From contig DILT01000019.1 in NCBI GenBank assembly GCA_002425185.1, forward strand, positions 62,304 to 126,303: a stretch of 64,000 bases of DNA, written 5' to 3'. The notes under the pieces were generated by a model that did no database searches, was not told the origin of the DNA, and saw only the letters and a list, made by a program, of their open reading frames with translations. Within the stretch, counting starts at the first letter, position 1; each line of letters starts with the position of its first letter. This DNA comes from Flammeovirgaceae bacterium UBA5585 (GTDB lineage Bacteria; Bacteroidota; Bacteroidia; Cytophagales; Cyclobacteriaceae). Shown one piece after another: positions 50,502-60,271 of this stretch. A program made the translations under genes and the position numbers.

Positions 50502-51629
50502 ATGAAAGTTGCCATTGTACTGAACACTTCCTGGAATATTGTGAATTTCAGGTTAAGCCTGATAAAATCACTTCAGGAACTGGGGCATGAAATACACACC
50601 ATTGCCCCGATCGATAATTATACAGACATTCTTAAAGAATCGGGTTGTATTCATCATCCCCTCAAAATGGATAGCCGGGGCGCCAATCCCCTTAAAGATA
50701 TAGCCCTGGTTATTGAATTATATTCGATTTACCGCTCCATCAGGCCCGATGTAATATTGCATTATACCATTAAGCCTAATGTATATGGCACACTGGCAGC
50801 CGCATTGTTGAGGATTCCTGTGGTTAATAATGTTTGCGGACTAGGCACCGTTTTTCTGAAGAAGGGGCCATTATCCTTTATTGCCAAGTTTTTATACCGT
50901 TCCAGTTTCCGCTTTGCCCGAAAAGTATTTTTTCAAAATCCGGATGACCTTAAACTTTTTATTGATAAGAAACTTGTGCCTGAAAATACCGTTGACCTGA
51001 TTCCGGGCTCTGGTATTGATCTTAAAAAATTTGTTCCGGTTCCGTATACGCGGAATTCTAAATTTACCTTTCTGCTTATTTCCCGACTAATCACCGATAA
51101 GGGAATTATGGAATATATAGAGGCTGTGAAGAAACTTAAGGCGCAGGGGCTTGAAGCTCGTTTTCAGGTTCTTGGTGCAATGGATCCCGACCATAAGCGT
51201 GGTATTAGCCGTGATATAATTCAGTCATGGATAAACACCGGTACTATTGAATACCTTGGAACAACCGATGATGTTCGCGAGTTTATTACGAACGCGGATT
51301 GTATTGTTTTGCCCTCTTACCGCGAAGGCACACCCCGTACCTTGCTTGAAGCCGCCAGCTCATCAAAGCCCATTATAGCTACCAACGTTCCGGGTTGCAC
51401 CCAGGTAGTGGAACACGAAGTAAACGGCTTGTTGTGTAAACTTAAAGACGCAGACGACCTGGCAGAAAAAATGCGGACATTATCATCATTAAGTGATGAT
51501 CAACTGATGACCTATGGAGCAAACGGTCGTAAGAAAATGGAAGCTGAATTTGATGAGTCACTTGTTATCAATAAATACCTGCAAGCATTAAACGAATTGG
51601 AATCATCTTCTCTTCATGCAGGTCGTTAA
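50502..51629 (+). CDS. family 4 glycosyltransferase
   Basis: A 375-residue GT-B enzyme: N-terminal half LRPDV-like IRPDVILHYTIKPNVYGTLA and NNVCGLGTVF; C-terminal donor-binding half with LISRLITDKGIMEYIEAV, VLPSYREGTPRTLLEAAS and ATNVPGCTQVVEHEVNG. The pattern is that of WcaA/PglA-type lipid-linked sugar transferases for capsule or O-antigen. Its end overlaps the rfbC-like gene by 14 bases. Confidence 0.9.
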   Translation: MKVAIVLNTSWNIVNFRLSLIKSLQELGHEIHTIAPIDNYTDILKESGCIHHPLKMDSRGANPLKDIALVIELYSIYRSIRPDVILHYTIKPNVYGTLAAALLRIPVVNNVCGLGTVFLKKGPLSFIAKFLYRSSFRFARKVFFQNPDDLKLFIDKKLVPENTVDLIPGSGIDLKKFVPVPYTRNSKFTFLLISRLITDKGIMEYIEAVKKLKAQGLEARFQVLGAMDPDHKRGISRDIIQSWINTGTIEYLGTTDDVREFITNADCIVLPSYREGTPRTLLEAASSSKPIIATNVPGCTQVVEHEVNGLLCKLKDADDLAEKMRTLSSLSDDQLMTYGANGRKKMEAEFDESLVINKYLQALNELESSSLHAGR

Positions 51630-52170
51630 AACCGGAATTAAAGATTTAGTGGAGATACTACCGGCTGTTTACCAGGATGACCGCGGCTGGTTTATGGAAT
51701 TTTACAAAGAAGACTCCTATCAACCGGCCGGTATTCGGTACAGGTTTACGCAAGAAAATTTATCCTTCTCAAAGAAAGGTGTTGTGCGTGGCCTGCATTT
51801 TCAGCGAGCACCTTATGAACAAGCTAAATTGGTATCGGTTCTTCAGGGCAAAGTCTTGGATGTAGTTGTTGATCTGAGAAAAGGATCAGAAACCTTTGGT
51901 GAGGTCTTTACCTGTGTGCTCGATTCGGAGAGACGAAACATGCTTATGGTACCCGAAGGATTTGCCCATGGATTTGCCGCGCTGGAAGATTCACTCTTTA
52001 TCTACAAAACTTCAAATGCCTATAACCGCGAATCAGAGTGCGGCATCGTTTGGAATGATCCAGACCTGAAGATTAATTGGCCCTTTGCTGACCCTATACT
52101 TTCGGACAAGGATAGGAATCTAACCACGCTCAGTGAGTTGTTGGAAAAATCATTAATTTCACGGGATTAA
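51616..52170 (+). CDS. rfbC: dTDP-4-dehydrorhamnose 3,5-epimerase
   Basis: A 184-residue cupin-fold enzyme. QDDRGWFMEFYKEDSY, FTQENLSFSKKGVVRGLHFQ with the active-site His, VLQGKVLDVVVDLRKGS, PEGFAHGFAALEDSLFIYKT and IVWNDPDLKINWP are the RmlC signatures. It makes dTDP-4-keto-L-rhamnose. rmlA, B and D are not in the window, so they lie elsewhere. Confidence 0.95.
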   Translation: MQVVKTGIKDLVEILPAVYQDDRGWFMEFYKEDSYQPAGIRYRFTQENLSFSKKGVVRGLHFQRAPYEQAKLVSVLQGKVLDVVVDLRKGSETFGEVFTCVLDSERRNMLMVPEGFAHGFAALEDSLFIYKTSNAYNRESECGIVWNDPDLKINWPFADPILSDKDRNLTTLSELLEKSLISRD

Positions 52171-52181
52171 ATTCCTATAGG

Positions 52182-52940
52182 TTGAAACAATACTTCTTAT
52201 TTGGATGCAGGCTTCTGCTGCCGGTTTTTTTACTTAGCTCATGCGCCTCTTATAAACAGAATATCATGTTTAAGGTAGGCGAAGGAACGGTATTGCAGCA
52301 AAAAGTTGTGGAGGCCGAAAAGAACTATGTTATTCAACGAAATGATTTTCTGAAATTCCGGGTATATACCAGCAATGGTGAACTCATTATTGATCCCGAC
52401 CTTAAGCTCTTAAAGGAAATTCCTCCTCAGGTAGCCTCAACCCGGCCTGATCCTGAATACCTCGTTGATGTAAACGGAGTTGCTAAATTCCCCATGGTAG
52501 GGGAACTTAAAGTTGAAGGCCTGACGATACGGCAGGCAGAAGCTATTCTGCAAAAGGAGTACGCCCAATATTATACTAATCCTTTTGTGTTACTGCAGTA
52601 CGTTAATAAACGAGTTGTTGTACTTGGTGCGCCCGGTGGTCAACTGATACCATTAGTTAATGAAAATGTTACCTTGGTTGAGGTACTGGCAGCAGCAACT
52701 GGATTAAATAATGATTCAAAAGCAAATAATATTAGAATACTAAGAGGTGATGAAGTTTTTGTGGCCGACATGAGTACCATTGAAGGCTATAGGCGCACCA
52801 ATATGATTATGCAACCAGGCGACATTGTATATGTGGAACCAATACGCAGGCCTGCCAGTGAAGTCTTACGGGATTACGGACCTTTGCTGAGCATTATTAC
52901 CAGCCTGACAACCTTGGTTGTTGTGTTGAGCACCCGTTAA
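52182..52940 (+). CDS. polysaccharide export lipoprotein (Wza-like)
   Basis: 252 residues from a TTG start. A lipobox (LLSSCASYK) follows the signal peptide. The poly-export domain (EKNYVIQRNDFLKFRVYTSN; YLVDVNGVAKFPMVGELKVE) and an SLBB domain (KRVVVLGAPGGQLIPLVNEN; QPGDIVYVEPIRRPA) follow, then a C-terminal membrane helix (GPLLSIITSLTTLVVVLS) typical of Bacteroidota Wza relatives. It forms the outer-membrane exit for exopolysaccharide with the adjacent Wzc-like kinase. Confidence 0.92.
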   Translation: MKQYFLFGCRLLLPVFLLSSCASYKQNIMFKVGEGTVLQQKVVEAEKNYVIQRNDFLKFRVYTSNGELIIDPDLKLLKEIPPQVASTRPDPEYLVDVNGVAKFPMVGELKVEGLTIRQAEAILQKEYAQYYTNPFVLLQYVNKRVVVLGAPGGQLIPLVNENVTLVEVLAAATGLNNDSKANNIRILRGDEVFVADMSTIEGYRRTNMIMQPGDIVYVEPIRRPASEVLRDYGPLLSIITSLTTLVVVLSTR

Positions 52941-52955
52941 ATTAATTCAAGTAAC

Positions 52956-55277
52956 GTGCATCCATTAGAAAACGGGACAAATACTACAGACACCATTGAC
53001 TTCAACAAACTGAAGATCATTGCGCGGCAATACTGGATCGGTATTATTCTGATTTTTATTGCCGCCAACCTCACTGCTTATTTGATTGTACGCTATACAA
53101 AAGACTTATACGAATCTGAATCAGAAATAAAGCTGGATATCAAGCAAGATGCTTCTGAGCTTGGCATCAGTGAATTCCTTCCGGAGCGACAAAAGGTTAA
53201 CATGATCTCCGGAGAAATTGAAACGATCCAGTCTAAACTTTTTCTGAGTCAGGTAATTGATTCCCTGAAATTACAAGTAGGTTATTACAGCATTGGACAG
53301 TTTTTAAACACAGAATTATATACAGCCTCACCTTTCAGTGTTTCGTACATCCTTACAAATCCTGCCTATTATAACACACCCATAGGCATTGAACCATTGA
53401 CCAATAACCAATATGAAATCACCATTGGTAAAGCAGGTAAAGCATTACCGGGTAAATTTGGAGAGCCTCTTAAACTAGATGGAATAGAGCTTTACGTTAC
53501 AAAAAAAACTGGCAGCGAATTTTATTCCGACAATTCATACTCATTTATTATCCACAGCCGCGATGTATTGCTGGATTATATTACAAAGAATCTCACCGTT
53601 GAGCCGTTAAAATTTGATGCGAATACCATTCGTGTTTCCTTTAAGGATAGCAACCCATTTAAAGCCCGCGATCTGGTAAACGGTATAGACTCATTATATC
53701 TCGTTTTCAGTCACGAACAAAAAAACCGCACAAATAAGCAAAAGATAGATTGGCTGAGCAATGAACTCAGCGCAATTGAAAAGCAGATGGAATCGTATGA
53801 GACCTACTTTGAAAATTTTACGTTGGTCAACAAAACCAGCAACCTCGAAAATGATCTGAAAAGAACAATCGAATTAATTCATAAAATTGATTCGCAGCGC
53901 TTTGAAGTGAGCCGAAGAATTGTTGAACTCAACCAAATACTGGATTTGCTGGCCAACCGTGAGTTTTTTGTTGATGTGACACAACGTTCCATTTTTCCAG
54001 ACTACCTCAACAAAAACCTTGAAAAACTGCAGGAGCGATACTTTGAAATGGATAGGATGAAACTATCCTACAATGAAAATACATTCGCCTTTAAACAAAA
54101 GCAAAATGAAATAGAGGCAATTCGCAACAAAGCCTTTACCCAACTAACTGAACTGAAAACCACGTTGCTGAAAAAGCAACATGAACTGAATCAAACAAAA
54201 AGCAAACTGGAAAGCGACTTCGCTTCGATGCCGGATAAAAATACCCAATTCACCAAAAAGCAAAGATTTTATAAGCTGTATGAGGAGTTCTACTTAACCC
54301 TTATGCAAAGTAAATCGCAATTTGAAATTGCACAGGCAGGTAGCACACCCGATTTCAAGATTCTTTCAACGGCTAACCTGCCAACAAAACCCATATCACC
54401 CAACCGTCCCATCATTTTCGGAATAGGGCTTGTTGCGGGAATTGTACTCAATATTATTTTTATTGGACTACTCTACCTGGCCAATAATAAAATAAACAGC
54501 CTGTATGAAATCGAACGACTTCAGGTTCCGCTTTTAGGAGCTGTGCCTTCTATGCGTAGCAGCAACGGCACCGGACTTTATATTCAGGATCATCCGAAAT
54601 CCATGGTGAGTGAAGCCATGCGAACATTGCGTACCAACCTCGATTTTTTCAATATCCATTCTACCAGGAAAGTTATTGCAGTTTCATCAACCGTGTCGGG
54701 CGAAGGAAAATCATTTATAGCCCTGAATCTGGGTGGTGTAATGGCCCTTTCGCGCAAAAAAGTTCTACTGCTTGACTTAGACATGCGCAAACCTAAGACC
54801 AACACTTTTTTTAAAGATGCAGATAAAAGCAAAGGAATAAGCACCATTCTGATACGGAAGAATACATGGGAGGAGTGCCTGGTTAAATCCCCGCTTTCCC
54901 AGTTCGATTTCATTCCTGCGGGTCCTCACCCTCCAAACCCATCCGAATTACTCCTGAACGGTGAATTCTCACAGCTGTTGGCCGAACTTAAGGAACATTA
55001 TGACTACATCATTATGGATACCCCTCCCGTGGGTATTGTTACTGATGGCATCATGGCCATGAAGCATGCCGATATCTCCATTTACATTTTCAGGGCCAAT
55101 TATTCTAAAAAAGATTTTATTGATAACCTCAACCGGATTATACGCATCAATAAATTCAATAACATTACTTCATTGCTCAATGCCATCCCCTCTTCTTCAG
55201 AAACCGCATATGGTTATGGCTATTATGAAGAACAAAAAACAAATTGGTTAACATCAATTTTCAAACGCGGTGCTTAG
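52956..55277 (+). CDS. polysaccharide co-polymerase with BY-kinase domain (Wzc-like)
   Basis: 773 residues from a GTG start. A Wzz domain with membrane helices at about 27-47 and 475-500 flanks a long periplasmic coiled coil. The C-terminal kinase has SSTVSGEGKSFIALNLGG (Walker A), LLLDLDMRKPKT (Walker A') and DYIIMDTPPVGIVTDGIM (Walker B), and a tyrosine-rich tail (AYGYGYYEEQ) for autophosphorylation. It controls chain length and export. The stop overlaps the phosphatase gene by eight bases. Confidence 0.95.
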   Translation: MHPLENGTNTTDTIDFNKLKIIARQYWIGIILIFIAANLTAYLIVRYTKDLYESESEIKLDIKQDASELGISEFLPERQKVNMISGEIETIQSKLFLSQVIDSLKLQVGYYSIGQFLNTELYTASPFSVSYILTNPAYYNTPIGIEPLTNNQYEITIGKAGKALPGKFGEPLKLDGIELYVTKKTGSEFYSDNSYSFIIHSRDVLLDYITKNLTVEPLKFDANTIRVSFKDSNPFKARDLVNGIDSLYLVFSHEQKNRTNKQKIDWLSNELSAIEKQMESYETYFENFTLVNKTSNLENDLKRTIELIHKIDSQRFEVSRRIVELNQILDLLANREFFVDVTQRSIFPDYLNKNLEKLQERYFEMDRMKLSYNENTFAFKQKQNEIEAIRNKAFTQLTELKTTLLKKQHELNQTKSKLESDFASMPDKNTQFTKKQRFYKLYEEFYLTLMQSKSQFEIAQAGSTPDFKILSTANLPTKPISPNRPIIFGIGLVAGIVLNIIFIGLLYLANNKINSLYEIERLQVPLLGAVPSMRSSNGTGLYIQDHPKSMVSEAMRTLRTNLDFFNIHSTRKVIAVSSTVSGEGKSFIALNLGGVMALSRKKVLLLDLDMRKPKTNTFFKDADKSKGISTILIRKNTWEECLVKSPLSQFDFIPAGPHPPNPSELLLNGEFSQLLAELKEHYDYIIMDTPPVGIVTDGIMAMKHADISIYIFRANYSKKDFIDNLNRIIRINKFNNITSLLNAIPSSSETAYGYGYYEEQKTNWLTSIFKRGA

Positions 55278-56001
55278 TTGGTTCAGAAAAAAAACATCCG
55301 CACATAGTAGTAATCCCATTTTGGTAGACATTCACTCGCATCTCCTTCCGGGATTAGATGATGGTGTAAAAACATTCGATGAATCAGCCGAAATCATTGA
55401 ACGTTTTATTGCCTTAGGGTATCGAAAACTGATTACCACGCCACATGTAATAAGCGACAGTTATCGTAATACAAGCGAAGGTATTTTGGCCAAACGGGAT
55501 GAGTTGATTGATTATCTTAAAACAAAAAATATTACAATTGAAATTGAAGCAGCGGCAGAATATTACCTGGATGAAGCTTTCGCGAAAAACATTGAACAGG
55601 GAAATCCTGTCCTAACCTTTGGTGATAACTTCCTGTTGTTCGAAACCAATTTCATGACCGAGCCCCTTAACCTGAAAGAGTTTATTTTCATGGCCTCCAC
55701 AAAAGGTTATAAACTTGTACTCGCGCATCCGGAACGATACATCTTTCTACAGCATGATTTTGAAAAACTTGAAGACCTGATTAATCGCGGTGTGTACTTT
55801 CAACTTAACACCTCTTCATTAACCGGATATTATTCAAAGGAAGCCCAACGCACCGCCCAAAAACTTATAGAACGCGGGTGGGTACACTTTATGGGTAGTG
55901 ATTGTCACATGCAGCAGCATGTAACACTTTTGCAGCAGGTGCAGACTAACCGTTACTACCAAAAAGCATTAACTTTACCCCTGTTGAATAACACTCTTTA
56001 A
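55270..56001 (+). CDS. PHP-family protein-tyrosine phosphatase (YwqE/CpsB-like)
   Basis: 243 residues from a GTG start overlapping the kinase gene. The metal-binding motifs VDIHSHLLPGLDDGV, LITTPHVI, LVLAHPERYIFL and MGSDCH are those of CpsB/YwqE phosphatases, which dephosphorylate the BY-kinase. Gene order kinase-phosphatase supports this. Confidence 0.93.
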   Translation: MLSWFRKKTSAHSSNPILVDIHSHLLPGLDDGVKTFDESAEIIERFIALGYRKLITTPHVISDSYRNTSEGILAKRDELIDYLKTKNITIEIEAAAEYYLDEAFAKNIEQGNPVLTFGDNFLLFETNFMTEPLNLKEFIFMASTKGYKLVLAHPERYIFLQHDFEKLEDLINRGVYFQLNTSSLTGYYSKEAQRTAQKLIERGWVHFMGSDCHMQQHVTLLQQVQTNRYYQKALTLPLLNNTL

Positions 56002-56003
56002 AC

Positions 56004-56990
56004 ATGGTAGCAGTAACGGGTGCCAATGGTTTGCTGGGAAGTTTCGTGATCAGGAAACTTATTGATACACAAACACCCTTTATAGCGCTGAAAAGAGAAA
56101 ACAGTGACATCTCTCTGCTGAATGATGTTGCTAATAAAATTACCTGGCGTGATGGTGATATCTTAAATCCCGAATCGCTGTATGAATCTTTTTCAGATGT
56201 AACCGGAGTTATTCATTGTGCCGCCATGGTTTCCTTTAATCCACGTGATGAAGAAAAACTACTATCGGTTAATGTAGAAGGCACCAGAAATGTTGTAAAT
56301 GCTTGCTTGGTATTAGACATTAAGCGGTTATTGCATGTAAGTTCAGTTGCTGCACTGGGCAGACAAAAAGATCAAACACGGATTGACGAAACCAATCTAT
56401 GGAAAGACAGCCCGTTTAATACCGTATACGGAATATCCAAATACAAAGCGGAGCTGGAGGTTTTCCGTGGACAGGAAGAAGGCCTGAGTACCGTTATTGT
56501 TAATCCTTCAGTTATTCTTGCGCCCGGCAATTGGGACAAAAGCAGTGCAAAACTTTTTAAGTACGCCTGGAAAGAGCGGCCGTTTTATACCGATGGCTCC
56601 TTAAACTATGTTGATGTGCGCGATGTAGCTTCTATCATTTATCAATTATATTTTTCAACCCATGAAGGTGAGCGTTTTATTGCCAGTGGCGGTACAACAA
56701 CCATTAAAACTTTTTTTGATACCCTGTGTACATTATTGAACAAGAAAGCGCCTGGCATTAAGCTGTCAAAAGGTGTTCTTCAGATAGTGGCAAAGCTGGA
56801 ATTATGGCGTTCATATTTAACCGGTTCTGCCCCGCTGATAACCCAGGAAACAGCCCGTTTGGCAGATACCTTCTTCAGCTACGACAATCATAAAGTAAAA
56901 AATGCCCTTCAGTATCAATTTCAAACGGTTGACGATACCCTTGGCTGGTGCGCTGAATTTTATCGAAAACAAACTGAATTAAAAAATTAA
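56004..56990 (+). CDS. NAD-dependent epimerase/dehydratase (extended SDR)
   Basis: A 328-residue protein: VAVTGANGLLGSFVIRKL is the NAD motif, GVIHCAAMVSFNPRD and VNVEGTRNVVNACL follow, and the catalytic pair appears as YGISKYKAELE after HVSSVAALG. It is nearest to dihydroflavonol-4-reductase-like SDRs. The substrate is unknown. It is two bases from the phosphatase gene and may be part of the exopolysaccharide operon. Confidence 0.88.
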   Translation: MVAVTGANGLLGSFVIRKLIDTQTPFIALKRENSDISLLNDVANKITWRDGDILNPESLYESFSDVTGVIHCAAMVSFNPRDEEKLLSVNVEGTRNVVNACLVLDIKRLLHVSSVAALGRQKDQTRIDETNLWKDSPFNTVYGISKYKAELEVFRGQEEGLSTVIVNPSVILAPGNWDKSSAKLFKYAWKERPFYTDGSLNYVDVRDVASIIYQLYFSTHEGERFIASGGTTTIKTFFDTLCTLLNKKAPGIKLSKGVLQIVAKLELWRSYLTGSAPLITQETARLADTFFSYDNHKVKNALQYQFQTVDDTLGWCAEFYRKQTELKN

Positions 56991-57046
56991 AATTGGTCGT
57001 AGCTTTGAGCTGATTTTTTTCTACCTTAGGAAAACCCATTAAGCAC

Positions 57047-58456
57047 ATGGCGAAAGAATTCCGCAAACGAGAGGACGAGGGCAATGAGCTGATCAGACGT
57101 TTTGAAGACCACCTGCGAAAAAAGAAAACCGAGTTTTTTGATCTGGATGCTTACGAAGAAATCATCGATTTCTATATGCTTCGTTCCAAGCACCAAAAAG
57201 CGCTTAGTGCTGTTAACCTGGCCATTGATCAATACCCTTACTCCATTGAGCTAACGGTTATTAAAGCGCAAATTCTATCACACCTGGAAGAGTATGACCA
57301 GGCGCTGGAATTACTCGATTATGCAGAAAATCTTCAACCTAACGATTCAGAAATTTTATTTACCAAAGGATCAATTTTTTCTATTCGCGCAAAATATATC
57401 GAAGCCATTGATTGCTATGAACGTGCTTTAAATCTCACCGATGATAAAGACGAAGTTTACTACAACATCGGGTTAGCCTGGCAAAATCTTGAAAAATACG
57501 ATCAGGCTATTGAAGCCTATAAAAACGCGATTGAATTTAATATCGGTCATGAAGGCGCACTTTACGAATTAGCGTACTGCCTCGATGTAACCGGTCAATT
57601 AGAAAGTAGTGTATCCTATTACAAAAAGTTTATTGATGAAGATCCGTACTCAGCGGCAGCCTGGTACAATTTGGGAATCGTTTACAATAAACTAGGAATG
57701 TTTGATGAGGCACTGAATGCATACGACTACGCCATCACTGTTGATGACACGTTTGCCTCAGCTTACTTCAACATGGGCAACACCTATATGAATACCGGTG
57801 ACTTCACCAAAGCATTGGATTCATTCAAAAAAACTGTTGAACTGGAAGGACCCAGCGCTGAAGTGTATTGTTCCATTGGCGCAGCCTATGAAAGTCTTGA
57901 GCAATATGATCTTGGATTGAAATATTTTCAAAAGGCAACCAAGCTTGACAACATGTATGACGAAGCCTGGTTTGGAGCAGGTGCATGTCTTGAAAAACAA
58001 GAGAAGTGGTATCAGGCTCTTCATTTTTACAATAAAGCATTAAAACTTCACGTTGAAAATCCTGAATACTGGAAATCCATTGCCCACGCTGAATTTAAAG
58101 TCGGCAATATTGTATCCAGTTTAGATGCCTATGAAGAAGCCAGCAAACTCGATGCGCAAGACAAAGAAATCTGGTTGAATTGGTCGTTTATCTATTATGA
58201 ACAGGGCGATTATGAGAAAGCTATTGAGGTTTTATCCCGTGGTTTTGATGAGATCGCTGCCGATGCAGAATTGTTCTACCGCATGACCGTTTACATGATA
58301 GAAGCTGGTCGTTTTAAAGAAGCATTCAATTATCTAGAAAATGCATTAATTTTGGACTTTGATACTCACGCTACCCTGTACGAGTTCTTCCCCCAGCTCG
58401 AAACACAGAAGGCGTTGTTCAAAATTATAGAGCAGTTTAGAAAAGAAAACAAGTAA
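57047..58456 (+). CDS. tetratricopeptide repeat protein
   Basis: A 469-residue protein made of about a dozen TPR units from residue 35 to the end, e.g. EVYYNIGLAWQNLEKYDQAI, AAWYNLGIVYNKLGMFDEAL, ASAYFNMGNTYMNTGDFTKA. No signal peptide; a protein-protein interaction scaffold in the cytosol. It is preceded by a short AT-rich spacer and followed by a weak hairpin (58487-58504). Confidence 0.92.
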   Translation: MAKEFRKREDEGNELIRRFEDHLRKKKTEFFDLDAYEEIIDFYMLRSKHQKALSAVNLAIDQYPYSIELTVIKAQILSHLEEYDQALELLDYAENLQPNDSEILFTKGSIFSIRAKYIEAIDCYERALNLTDDKDEVYYNIGLAWQNLEKYDQAIEAYKNAIEFNIGHEGALYELAYCLDVTGQLESSVSYYKKFIDEDPYSAAAWYNLGIVYNKLGMFDEALNAYDYAITVDDTFASAYFNMGNTYMNTGDFTKALDSFKKTVELEGPSAEVYCSIGAAYESLEQYDLGLKYFQKATKLDNMYDEAWFGAGACLEKQEKWYQALHFYNKALKLHVENPEYWKSIAHAEFKVGNIVSSLDAYEEASKLDAQDKEIWLNWSFIYYEQGDYEKAIEVLSRGFDEIAADAELFYRMTVYMIEAGRFKEAFNYLENALILDFDTHATLYEFFPQLETQKALFKIIEQFRKENK

Positions 58457-58486
58457 CCCAAAGATTGTTCAACCCCACTTCCACCA

Positions 58487-58508
58487 TCAATTGGAAGGTT
58501 TTATGTAT
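58487..58508 (+). terminator. weak terminator after the TPR gene
   Basis: ACTTCCA pairs with TGGAAGGT around CCATCAAT and is followed by TTTTA. Short stem, so only moderate support. Confidence 0.4.
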
Positions 58509-58526
58509 TAAACCAATTGTTAGTTA

Positions 58527-59330
58527 ATGAATTATGAATTAAAAAATTTGCCTGAGCGAACCAAAAAACCCAGGCAATATGGCTTTACAATGGCCATGGA
58601 TAAAGGATTAAGCGTTCGTGAAGCTGAAGATTTTGTAAGCACCTGCGGTGACCATGTTGACATCGTAAAATTAGGATGGGCAACATCTTTCGTTACACCC
58701 ACCCTGAAAGAGAAATTAAAAGTTTACAAAGATGCCGGCATTCCTACTTATTTTGGCGGTACCCTTTTTGAAGCGTTCATCATCCGCGATCAGTTTGACG
58801 ACTACCGCAAAGTGTTGGATAAGTACGACATGGCTTTTGCCGAAGTATCCGATGGATCTATTGATCTGGACCACGACAAAAAGTGCGATTATATCACCAA
58901 GCTGTCTGAACAGGTTACCGTGCTTTCGGAAGTAGGCTCAAAAGATGCCGACAAGATTATACCGCCATACATGTGGATAGATCTGATGCAAAAAGAACTG
59001 GATGCCGGTGCCTGGAAAGTAATTGGTGAAGCGCGTGAAAGTGGTAATGTTGGCTTGTTCCGTTCATCAGGTGAAGTACGCTCAGGCCTAGTACAGGAAA
59101 TCTTAACCAAGATACCCTTTGAAAAAATTATTTGGGAAGCTCCCCAGAAAGCGCAACAGGTTTGGTTTATTAAGTTGCTGGGTGCCAACGTAAACCTTGG
59201 CAACATTGCACCAAACGAAGTTATTCCGTTAGAAACCATCCGGCTGGGCTTGCGTGGCGATACGTTTTTACATTTCTTAGGCATTGAACGAAAGGTGGAC
59301 AAGAACACCCCACCCTTTTACGTAGACTGA
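58527..59330 (+). CDS. phosphosulfolactate synthase (ComA-like)
   Basis: A 267-residue TIM-barrel protein: FTMAMDKGLSVREAEDFVST, VDIVKLGWATSFVTP, GIPTYFGGTLFEAF, AFAEVSDGSIDL, VLSEVGSKD and LGANVNLGNIAPNEVIPLE match the ComA family. ComA adds sulfite to PEP to give phosphosulfolactate, a step toward sulfolactate, coenzyme M or, in some bacteria, sulfonate metabolites. Bacteroidota often keep a comA-like gene without coenzyme M synthesis, possibly linked to sulfonolipids; that link is inference. Confidence 0.88.
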   Translation: MNYELKNLPERTKKPRQYGFTMAMDKGLSVREAEDFVSTCGDHVDIVKLGWATSFVTPTLKEKLKVYKDAGIPTYFGGTLFEAFIIRDQFDDYRKVLDKYDMAFAEVSDGSIDLDHDKKCDYITKLSEQVTVLSEVGSKDADKIIPPYMWIDLMQKELDAGAWKVIGEARESGNVGLFRSSGEVRSGLVQEILTKIPFEKIIWEAPQKAQQVWFIKLLGANVNLGNIAPNEVIPLETIRLGLRGDTFLHFLGIERKVDKNTPPFYVD

Positions 59331-59332
59331 TC

Positions 59333-60271
59333 TTGAGGCGACCTAAAGATTATATTCTTCTGTATTTGAAGGGTTTGGCCATGGGTGGTGCCGATGTCAT
59401 ACCGGGTGTGTCGGGTGGTACCATCGCATTTATTACCGGTATTTACGAAGAACTGTTAAGCTCCATCCGCTCGATTGATATTGATGCGCTTGCGTTACTT
59501 CGCTCACTACGCATTGCTGATTTCTGGCAAAAAATTAACGGCACTTTTCTTATTGTGTTGCTATCCGGAATTTTAACCAGCCTGCTCTCGCTTGCTAAGC
59601 TTATGCATTGGCTGTTGGCTAACTATCCTATTCAGATTTGGTCATTTTTCTTTGGGCTAATCCTCATCTCTTCACCACTCATTCTTCGTGAAATAAAAAA
59701 ATGGAATGGCGGAATTATTCTCACCTTTTTGGCTGGTATTGCAATAGCCTACATAATCACCATTCTGTCGCCTGCACAAACTCCGGATGATTTATGGTTT
59801 ATTTTTATTGCCGGAGCGGTTGCCATCTGTGCAATGATTCTTCCAGGTATATCAGGGGCATTTATTCTATTGTTACTCAGCAAGTATGAATACATGATTC
59901 AAGCCATCACCAAAATCAACATCCCTGTAATTTTAGTGTTTGCTGCTGGTTGTGTTGTGGGGCTGATCAGCTTTTCACGATTACTAACATGGATACTGAC
60001 ACATCATCGTAATCTGGCGCTGGCTTTGTTGGGAGGCTTTATGCTAGGCTCACTGAACAAGGTATGGCCATGGAAAGAAGTGACTGCCTTTAGGTTAGAC
60101 AGTGCCGGAAAACAAGTTCCTGCATTTGACAAAAGTGTATTACCTTGGGACTTTCTTGCAAAAACCGGAAATGACCCTCAGATTATCCAGGCTATTGTAA
60201 TGATGGCACTTGGAGTTTTTATAGTTGTATTGATTGAAAAGATTGCTGTCAGACTAAAAACAAAAATCTAA
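59333..60271 (+). CDS. DUF368 integral membrane protein
   Basis: 312 residues from a TTG start two bases after the comA-like gene. The start LKGLAMGGADVIPGVSGGTI and the second copy MILPGISGAFILLLL carry the duplicated PGxSGG/A motifs of DUF368, with about eight to ten membrane helices. The family has been implicated in undecaprenyl-phosphate recycling (PopT). It ends right at the aroE start. Confidence 0.92.
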   Translation: MRRPKDYILLYLKGLAMGGADVIPGVSGGTIAFITGIYEELLSSIRSIDIDALALLRSLRIADFWQKINGTFLIVLLSGILTSLLSLAKLMHWLLANYPIQIWSFFFGLILISSPLILREIKKWNGGIILTFLAGIAIAYIITILSPAQTPDDLWFIFIAGAVAICAMILPGISGAFILLLLSKYEYMIQAITKINIPVILVFAAGCVVGLISFSRLLTWILTHHRNLALALLGGFMLGSLNKVWPWKEVTAFRLDSAGKQVPAFDKSVLPWDFLAKTGNDPQIIQAIVMMALGVFIVVLIEKIAVRLKTKI

